Shown here: positions 57,168 through 64,000 of the stretch, piece by piece
Layout of the letters: each line of letters starts with the position of its first letter
Numbering within the stretch: the stretch's first letter is position 1
NCBI GenBank assembly: GCA_022414725.1
Contig: JAJSRW010001619.1
Span: 1-64,000 of the forward strand
DNA from: Microglena sp. YARC
Taxonomy: Eukaryota; Chlorophyta; Chlorophyceae; Chlamydomonadales; Chlamydomonadaceae
Length of the DNA: 64,000 bases
Direction of reading: 5' to 3'
Notes under the pieces: model-generated
Told to the model about the DNA's origin: nothing
The model's database searches: none
Seen by the model: the letters and a program-made list of their open reading frames with translations, nothing else
Position numbers and translations under genes: made by a program

Positions 57168-57413
57168 TGTTATTCACCGGGTTTCACCGGCTCACCTAGA
57201 GTGACTTAGAGTGCACAGGTCTCCCTCCTGCTGCACTGTACTGCGATGCCGCTGCCAGCTATGGCACGGACTCTGATGCCGGTACCCTGAGGTGCCGCGC
57301 CATCTCAGTACTTCCTCCTAGCGCATTGATCGAATGCTCATCTAACTGTAAAGATCTTATCCTTACCGTCTTCCCCTCGTCTCTGTGCTCTGCACATACT
57401 CCGGAAATTCACA
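57168..57413 (+). repeat. 3' LTR of outer Copia element
   Basis: Matches the 5' LTR at all but one position and is followed directly by the CTACA duplication. Confidence 0.93.
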
Positions 57414-57418
57414 CTACA

Positions 57419-59754
57419 CAACTGCTGTACTGCCGGGTATACGCAAAGCGGCCACACGGCTTACATTATATTTTTCTATCTCCGTATACGTACGTATGTG
57501 AGTCCAAGGGGGGTAGCCAAGAAGGAATTAGGGACCTGCCCTGCCTCATATGATCAAGGTAGTCCTGACTATATGGAGGGGGCGAGGGGCATTTTTGAAC
57601 AATAAGCACTGAGCACTGTAAGTCCGTTATGGAGATCGTCATCACATGTGGGATTATTTTGGGAGGAGATCTATCTTTGCCCGCCCCAACCCGCCCGCTC
57701 CTTCTTAACTTTTGCGGGGTTATATGCACGGACAAAGGGAATTAATTTTGGCAATACCGGTATTGCCCAATGCCCATATGATTTCAAGGATTTGTTGGAA
57801 GACCCCTTCTGAATATTGTGGAGCAGGCTTTTTTGTCAACAATGGCCAGTAGATGACAAGGAACCAAGTTCAAGATGACAATTAATGTAATGTAAAAAGA
57901 TCTGGCCGCCAGAAAATTGGAAGGATACGACGGAGGAACCTGTATTGCTGCACCATACATTCAACATGCATATACCGTCGATATTAATTTTTTTAAGGAA
58001 TTTTACCCTTTGAGGTGGGTCTCCCAACACAAACCAGCGGCACCGAGGATGTTGAATGTAATGTACTGTTTCAAAGTACCATATCTCACTGTGACCACGT
58101 GTGAAGTATGATGGTAAATAACTAAGTTGACAACCCATTGAAGTCACTACAATTCCTTCCAAATTGTCATTCCTAGACGAATAACGCTGCTGCATTGCTA
58201 TGGTGAAGTGGATAATGTACCGATATGGGCAGGGAACCAGATGTGTATTGGCGTTGCCCTCTTCCTCGTTTCCTCAATTTGAGTTTTTTTTGAGAAAGTA
58301 TTAATTGTTACATCTTGTGATATTTCCTCTGAAATTGAACATGGTAGCTAAGAGGAAGCCCGTGAGCAAACTAGTTATATTTTGGTAGGATATGGCGATG
58401 CTCGATTGCTCGAATCCTCGAATTCAACGTTTTCTAAATTTATAATTGTTTACTATTTTCTAAATCTTAATTAGTTTTACAGTTAGTTACTTTTAAAAGT
58501 TGAAACCTTATTTGAATAGCAATAACTTATCAAACCCGTTATATATTAGTAGGATATGGACATGGAACCATCCATGTAATAATCCTATTTACTTATTAAA
58601 ATATGGACAGTTGGACCCCCAATCAACGACTGCCAAGCTTCCGTTATGTCAATAACCCACTGTACCATCTCTACGAAAACACAGGTTCTGGCCAACAAAC
58701 ACATATAAGGTATGTGATTGGTTTCTGTTCGCAGAAGTGGAGGGGAGGGGATAAGGTATGTGATTGGTTTCTGTTCGCAGAAGTGCTTATTAGTCTCATG
58801 TCAACTCCGCCTGCAAACTGTGAGCAGCCTGGCGGCTGAAACATCGGGTTCCATAAGCCGAAGGCTGTGGGTTTACCCCAGTGTTTCCCCTAATGTTTCC
58901 CCCCCCACTGTCCAGTTTTGTAAGTTACAGAGGGTTCAAGGCACACCCACAAAAACAGGAAACACAACATTCCAAAAAGCGAGAGCGAGCAAGAAAACTA
59001 TTTTCTTCGAACACAATTACCAGTTAACAAGTACCGCATATAAGTGCAGACCAGAGGGGTGCAGGCGTTTCAAAGTGACAATCCACAATTAGTTCAACTC
59101 CAAAAATCAGTTGTACGCCAGTTGCAGTTGTTCTACACTCACATCCTGGACAAATCTTTTAACTCTCAAATCTATCCGCAATTTTCAATCTATATCTACA
59201 CTCACATCAAGACATCTCAGGGGGCAAAATCTACAATTCTGCTGAGCATCACAGCACAGACACACGAAACTCCCTGATGAAAAAGTGCATAATCTATACA
59301 ATTGGTCTCACAAATAAATAATAAATCCGCGGGTTATGCAAGTCCTTTCTAGGTTGCTAAGATGCTACCCCCCAACTGGCATTTCCAAATTCTGCAGTCT
59401 TGTGGCACAGCACAACGGCACAAGCACTCTGAAACTTGTTGCCAGCCTTCTATGAGGGCTCAACCTCGATACGACATATTTCAACAGAATTGCAGAGCTG
59501 CTTCTGTCAGCTTCCAGGTGCACTACTTGGCTGTAGGTTTCGCTGGGTCGCAAGGCAGGGGAGCTGCTTAGAAGCTGCTGCTCGTAGCTGGGGAAAAAGC
59601 TGTGCTCTGGTTATCTTTCCTTCACTTGGCTTGGCTTGTGCTCAGCTGGCTTCAAAATCTGTGCCCAGATGTCTAAATGCCATGCATCTAAATTTCAAGA
59701 TTCCTGGATCTGACGCAGTACATTCAAATTATGGATTGATAAATAAATGAAGGC
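57419..59754. other. No gene recognised; scattered repeat fragments
   Basis: A family F copy (57500-57560), a tandem pair of a 36-bp unit (TATGTGATTGGTTTCTGTTC at about 58711 and 58757), and a half MITE A (59485-59595, ending GAAGCTGCTGCTCGTAGCTG). Open frames are short. Confidence 0.55.
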
Positions 59755-59822
59755 TAGGCCTTATGACGAGGTGTGAGGCTGAGGGGGCCACCCCGTTTGC
59801 TTGTGCTGGGGCCAACCATCAA
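59755..59822 (+). repeat. Single monomer of the 92-bp family
   Basis: GAGGTGTGAGGCTGAGGGGG followed by TTTGCTTG.GCTGGGGCCAACC, matching 31868-33125 units. Confidence 0.85.
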
Positions 59823-59859
59823 TTGTGTGGTGGTGGTGGTGGTGGTGTGTGTGTGGTGG

Positions 59860-61159
59860 TGGCTGGCTCAATTAGGAAGCAACTCCTCATTACAGCACCA
59901 CCACTACTCCTACACTGCCCAAGGGCTGGCTCAATTAATTGAGCCTAATTAGGAAGCAATTCCTCACCACTGCCATACCTGCACAGACGCACTGCCCAAG
60001 GGCTGGCTCAATAAATTTGGCCTAATTAGGAAGCAAATCCTCCCCACTGCCATGCCTGCACAGATGCACTGCCCAAGGGCCTAATTAGTAAGCAACTCTT
60101 CACCACTGCCATGCCTGCACAGATGCACTGCCCAAGGGCCTAATTAGTAAGCAACTCTTCAACACTGCCATGCCTACACAGATGCAGGAAAGCATCCGTG
60201 CCATAGCCCTCCATGGGGCACATCCTAACTAGGAAGCAACTCCTCACCACTGCCATGCCTGCACAGGTGCGGGAAAGCATCCGTGCCATAGCCCTCCATG
60301 GGGCACATCCTAACTAGGAAGCAACTCCTCACCACTGCCATGCCTGCACAGGTGCGGGAAAGTATCCGTGCCATAGCCCTCCATGGGGCACATCCTAACT
60401 AGGAAGCAACTCCTCACCACTGCCATGCCTGCACAGGTGCAGGAAAGCATCCTTGCCATAGCCCTCCATGGGGCACATCCTAACTAGGAAGCAACTCCTC
60501 ACCACTGCCATGCCTGCACAGGTGCAGGAAAGCATCCGTGCCATAGCCCTCCATGGGGCACATCATAACTAGGAAGCAACTCCTCAACACTGCCATGCTT
60601 GCACAGGTGCGGGAAAGCATCCGTGCCATAGCCCTCCATGGGGCATATCCTAACTAGGAAGCAACTCCTCACCACTGCCATGCCTGCACAGGTGCAGGAA
60701 AGCATCTGTGCCATAGCCCTCCATGGGGCACATCCTAACTAGGAAGCAACTCCTCAACACTGCCATGCCTGCACAGGTGCAGGAAAGCATCTGTGCCATA
60801 GCCCTCCATGGGGCACATCCTAACTAGGAAGCAACTCCTCACCACTGCCATGCCTGCACAGGTGCGGGAAAGCATCCGTGCCATAGCCCTCCATGGGGCA
60901 TATCCTAACTAGGAAGCAACTCCTCAACACTGCCATGCCTGCACAGGTGCAGGAAAGCATCCGTGCCATAGCCCTCCATGGGGCATATCCTAACTAGGAA
61001 GCAACTCCTCACCACTGCCATGCCTGCACAGGTGCAGGAAAGGATCCGTGCCATAGCCCTCCATGGGGCACATCCTAACTAGGAAGCAACTCCTCACCAC
61101 TGCCATGCCTGCACAGGTGCAGGAAAGCATCCGTGCCATAGCCCTCCATGGGGCACATC
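59860..61159 (-). repeat. Tandem copies of the PDK stop-codon end
   Basis: From about 60181, twelve extra units of about 85 bp (minus: CCCATGGAGGGCTATGGCAC, then GATGCTTTCCTGCACCTG, then GTGAGGAGTTGCTTCCTAG) repeat the final ~26 codons, stop and short flank of PDK. 85 is not a multiple of 3, so each unit restarts its own frame. Towards 59860-60180 the units shorten and decay (about 60-70 bp, ending CTAATTAGGAAGCAACTC). Variants CTGCACCTGTGCA versus CCGCACCTG define subtypes. Confidence 0.93.
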
Positions 61160-63924
61160 CTAACTAGGAAGCAACTCCTCACCACTGCCATGCCTGCACA
61201 GGTGCAGGAAAGCATCTGTGCCATAGCCCTCCATGGGGCATATCTGGAGGTCCCCTCCGAAGTACTTGGCATGTAGTTGGCCGAGTGGCAGGCCGCACCC
61301 GTAGCCAGCTAGAACCGTGGGCAGGGATTTGTAGTCCGAGCCCGCCTTGGGTAGGGGGCTGTGGGCAGTGGTGTACAGATACGTGAACACGCGCGACAGC
61401 TCAGAGCGAGGGATGCCTGCTCCTCGGTCAGACACCTTGATGGCGATGTCCTCGGATCCAGAGCACACGAAGACATTCACTGGCGGGGGATCTCCCTCGT
61501 ACTTGTCCTGCGTGGCGCGCAGGGCATTTTTGACCAGCTCAAAGACCATGAAGTCTAAGTGCTTGGGGATGAAAGGCAACGCCAGCCTCTGGTCCCCGTG
61601 CAAGTGGACCTCGGGGGCGAACCCACACGAGGTCCTGCACACTTCCCTGGCATCATCTATGGCCCTCTGGACTATCTTCATGGGAGAGCACTCTATGTCG
61701 ATCAGCCCTACTTGCCTGGACGGGTAGGGCTCCACCAGCATAACCTCGAGCTTCTTCTTCTGGACCTCCTGATCGAACAGGGCAATATGGTGGCCGGCCA
61801 GGAAGCGCGTGGATATCCGGGCGAGGAAGAAATTATCTAGGAAGGCTTGGATGTCTGTGTCACCGTTGAAGTCTGTCCGCATCCAAGGGCACTCTGAGTC
61901 AGGTCCATCAAGGCCCTCCCTCTCAAACTTCAGATGCTTGTACTCTTCAACTCCTGGCACACACAAAAAATGTGGATTTAGTGTTTGCGTTGTTTGCTTA
62001 TATTTTATTTTATGTTTTCTGACAGTATCTAGTTTTCTAGGTCCCTGTTGAAGTCTGTCCGCATCCGAGGGCACTCTGAGTCAAGTCCTTAAAGACCCTC
62101 CCTCTCAAACATAAGATGATTGTACTCTTCAACTCCTGGCACATACCAAACATGTTAATGTCTTTTTTGTTTGTTTGCTTTTTTGCTTTTATTTTTATTA
62201 TTTTCTGAGATAACCTAGGTTTCTAGGTCCCAGTTGAGGTCTGTCCACATCCAAGGGCACTCTGAGTCAAGTCCTTAAAGACCCTCCCTCTCAAAAATCA
62301 GGTGCTTGCACTCTTCAACTCCTGGCACACATAAAACATGTTTATTTTCTTTTTGCTCTGTTTGCTTTTTATGTTTTCTGATATTATCTAGGTTTCTAGG
62401 TCCCAGTTGAAGTCTGTCCGCATCTTAGGGCACTCTAAGTCAGGTCCATCAAGATCCTCCCTCTCAAGCATTAGGTGCTTGTACTCTTCAACTCCTGGCA
62501 CACACCAAAACTCTTAATTTCTCTTCTGATTTGTTTGATTTGTTTGATTTTTTGCTTTTCTTCCTGTTTCTTCTTATGTTTAAGATATTATCTAGGTTTC
62601 TAGGTCTCAGTTGAGGTCTGTCCGCATCCAAGGGCACTCTGAGTCAAGTCCTTAAAGACCCTCCTTCTCGATCATAAGGTGCTTGCACTCTTCAACTCCT
62701 GGCACATACCAAATACCTTAATGCTTTTTTTGTTTGTTTGCTTTTCTTTTTATGATTTCTGACACAATCTAGGTTTCTAGGTCCCAGTTGAAGTCTGTCC
62801 GCATCCAAGGGCACTCTGAGTCAAGTCCATCGAGACCCTTCCTCTCGAACATAAAGAGCTTGCACTCTTCAACTCCTGGCACATACCAAATACTTTGATG
62901 TCTTTTTTGTTTGTTTGCTTTTTTGCTTTTCTTCTTATGATTTCTGACACAATCTAGGTTTCTAGGTCCCAGTTGAAGTCTGTCCGCATCCAAGGTCACT
63001 CTTAGTCAAGTCCATCAAGAACCTCCCTCTCAAACATAAGGTGCCTGTACTCCTCAAATCCTAGCACACACAAAAGCTGTTAATTTCCTTTCTGTTTTGT
63101 TTGATTTGTTTCCTTTTTATTCCTGTTTCTTCTAATGTTTTATGATATTATCTAGGTTTCTAGGTTGTTGAAGTCTGCCCGCATCCAAGGGCACTCTGAG
63201 TCAAGTCCATCAAGACCCTCCCTCTCAAACATAAGGTGCTTGTACTCCTCAACTCCTGGCACACACAAAAAATATGAATTTCCTTTCTGCTTTGTTCGCT
63301 TTTTTGCTTTTCCCCCTCACAAGGCAGAAACAACACCCTTGGCGGGCCCTGGCAATGAAACATGGGAAAATGAAACCAACATGACCATTACCATCGTAAT
63401 TCACCATCACCATCATCATCCCCATCCCTCCATCAACATTCATCCCTATCATCATCATCACCACCATCCCCATCAATGGCACCATCATCACAAATTGTTT
63501 TGTGAATTTTTGAACATCCCCCCTTCACCATCACCATTCATCACCATCAATGGCACCATCACCATCCCCCCATCACCATCACAATTCATCACCACCATCA
63601 TCATCCCCATCACCATTCCCCCCCATCACCATCCCCTCCCATCACCATCACCATCAATGGCGCACCCTTGGCAATAGCAGGAACCACATATGCATGACGG
63701 TCCAGGAGGGCGCTACTGAGTAGCCGAGTAAATGCCGCCACATCCTCCGACGTCTTGATGTGCGTGAATTTCCGCAACTCTGCAAAGCTCTGCGCATACC
63801 ACCTTTTCACTCGCTGGATGTGAGAGGACGTTGCCAGCTCCTCGGGGAGGCTGCTCAGCTCCATGATACGATGTGCTAAGCGGACTGGCACCTCTTGGTG
63901 CAGGAAGCGGGCTGAAATCAGCAT
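61160..63924 (-). CDS. PDK: Mitochondrial pyruvate dehydrogenase kinase, 3' part
   Basis: Phosphorylates and inactivates the E1-alpha subunit of the pyruvate dehydrogenase complex; GHKL-type ATP site. Visible exons on the minus strand are 63666-63924 and 61160-61953 (donor AAGG|GTGCGC, acceptor GTGCCAG|GAG, phase 1), giving about 350 aa. At least one 5' exon lies beyond the window, because 63924 follows an acceptor (TTTACAG). Seen: FLHQEVPVRLAHRI and IQRVKRWYAQSF of the N-terminal helical domain; DNFFLARISTRFLAGHHIALF; N box FELVKNALRAT; G1 box SDRGAGIP; VFTYLYTTA; G2 box LAGYGCGLPL; and KYFGGDLQ..MEGYGTDAFLHL near the end. The SMEGxGTDA-like tail favours PDK over branched-chain ketoacid dehydrogenase kinase. 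An insert of about 20 residues (EREGLDG to TDFNGDT) replaces a shorter linker. The stop is TAG at 61160. Both the acceptor side of the large exon and the stop-codon end are amplified in tandem. Confidence 0.93.
61954..63260 (-). repeat. Array of PDK exon 5' ends with acceptor
   Basis: Seven extra units of about 175-200 bp occupy the intron upstream of the large PDK exon. Each minus-strand unit has a T-rich-complement spacer, GTG(T)GCCAG|GAGTTGAAGAG, about 80 nt matching the exon start (to GGATGCGGACAGACTTCAAC), then TGGGACCTAGAAACCTAG, where the true exon instead continues GGTGACACAG. Unit landmarks are near 62045, 62234, 62408, 62610, 62789, 62972 and 63166. Confidence 0.93.
63385..63660 (+). 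repeat. (CATCAC)n microsatellite in PDK intron
   Basis: CATCATCACCATCCCC-type tract with three spaced copies of CATCAATGGC. It begins within a few bases of the PDK exon donor (GTGCGCCATTGATGG), so the repeat motif itself contains the first intron bases. Confidence 0.9.
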
Positions 63925-64000
63925 CTGTAAAGATATTAAGTACAAAAGTTCAAAGATTATACTTCCATATATAGGGAATACATGTTTTTGATAAGTTTAC

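Larger units (their letters stand above)
48242..57413 (+). mobile_element. Ty1/Copia LTR retrotransposon (outer element)
   Basis: LTRs at 48242-48487 and 57168-57413 (246 bp each, TGTTATT..TTCACA) differ at one position by my reading (GCTTTGCACA versus GCTCTGCACA). The target duplication CTACA is at 48237-48241 and 57414-57418. A G-rich polypurine tract (AATTTGGGGGGA) abuts the 3' LTR. Domain order PR-INT-RT-RNase H defines Copia. It is interrupted by a second LTR element at 50498-54605. Confidence 0.95.

Overview
This window is eukaryotic nuclear DNA, very rich in repeats and split by introns. It holds four recognisable genes, all with GT-AG type introns whose splice phases join correctly: TRAPPC1/BET5 (+, 14085-21366), a CDPK/CAMK-like Ser/Thr kinase (+, 25045-29983), a WCGPC thioredoxin with a plastid-transit-like N terminus (-, 39904-47146) and the 3' part of a pyruvate dehydrogenase kinase (-, 61160 to beyond 63924, running off the right edge). 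The plastid-type leader, plant-type telomere-like CCCTAAA tracts and a short-LTR Ty1/Copia element suggest a green alga. I cannot assign a species.

Layout. 1-9.7 kb has no recognisable gene: A-rich, ACC/ATC and purine minisatellites, G-runs, MITE fragments and two full-length tRNA-derived SINEs. 9.77-12.2 kb is a 60-bp satellite of about 40 copies, flanked by two copies of an ATATGATATCATATGAT palindromic element. 14-22 kb is TRAPPC1 and arrays made from it. 22-25 kb is dispersed repeats, including a nested inverted repeat. 25-30.2 kb is the kinase. 30.2-39.2 kb is more tandem arrays (about 96, 85, 92/183, 32 and 39 bp units), hairpins and MITEs. 39.3-47.1 kb is the thioredoxin gene with its arrays. 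48242-57413 is a Copia retrotransposon (246-bp LTRs, one difference, CTACA target duplication) interrupted in pol by a second LTR element (319-bp LTRs with no difference seen, GGTGC duplication). 59.8-64 kb is the PDK gene and its arrays.

The most striking signal is a rule shared by all four genes. Short segments lying exactly on an exon end, carrying the 5' splice site, the 3' splice site or the stop codon, are amplified in tandem into the neighbouring intron or 3' flank. Examples are the TRAPPC1 exon 1 donor (about 16 copies), TRAPPC1 exon 3 acceptor (9), TRAPPC1 exon 3 donor half (5), TRAPPC1 terminal exon (3), kinase exon 3 donor (7), thioredoxin exon 3 acceptor (14), PDK exon acceptor (8), and stop-codon ends of PDK (13), thioredoxin (8) and kinase (3). 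A 34-bp minisatellite behind TRAPPC1 is seeded by its stop-codon region. The introns are therefore filled with decoy splice sites derived from the gene itself. One such unit (kinase intron 3) also occurs once just behind a 5' splice site of the unrelated thioredoxin gene. I do not know of a named mechanism that gives this pattern.

The four genes are not an operon and have unrelated housekeeping roles: vesicle tethering, phosphorylation, plastid redox control and mitochondrial carbon entry. Most long open frames in the window are produced by tandem repeats and are not genes.
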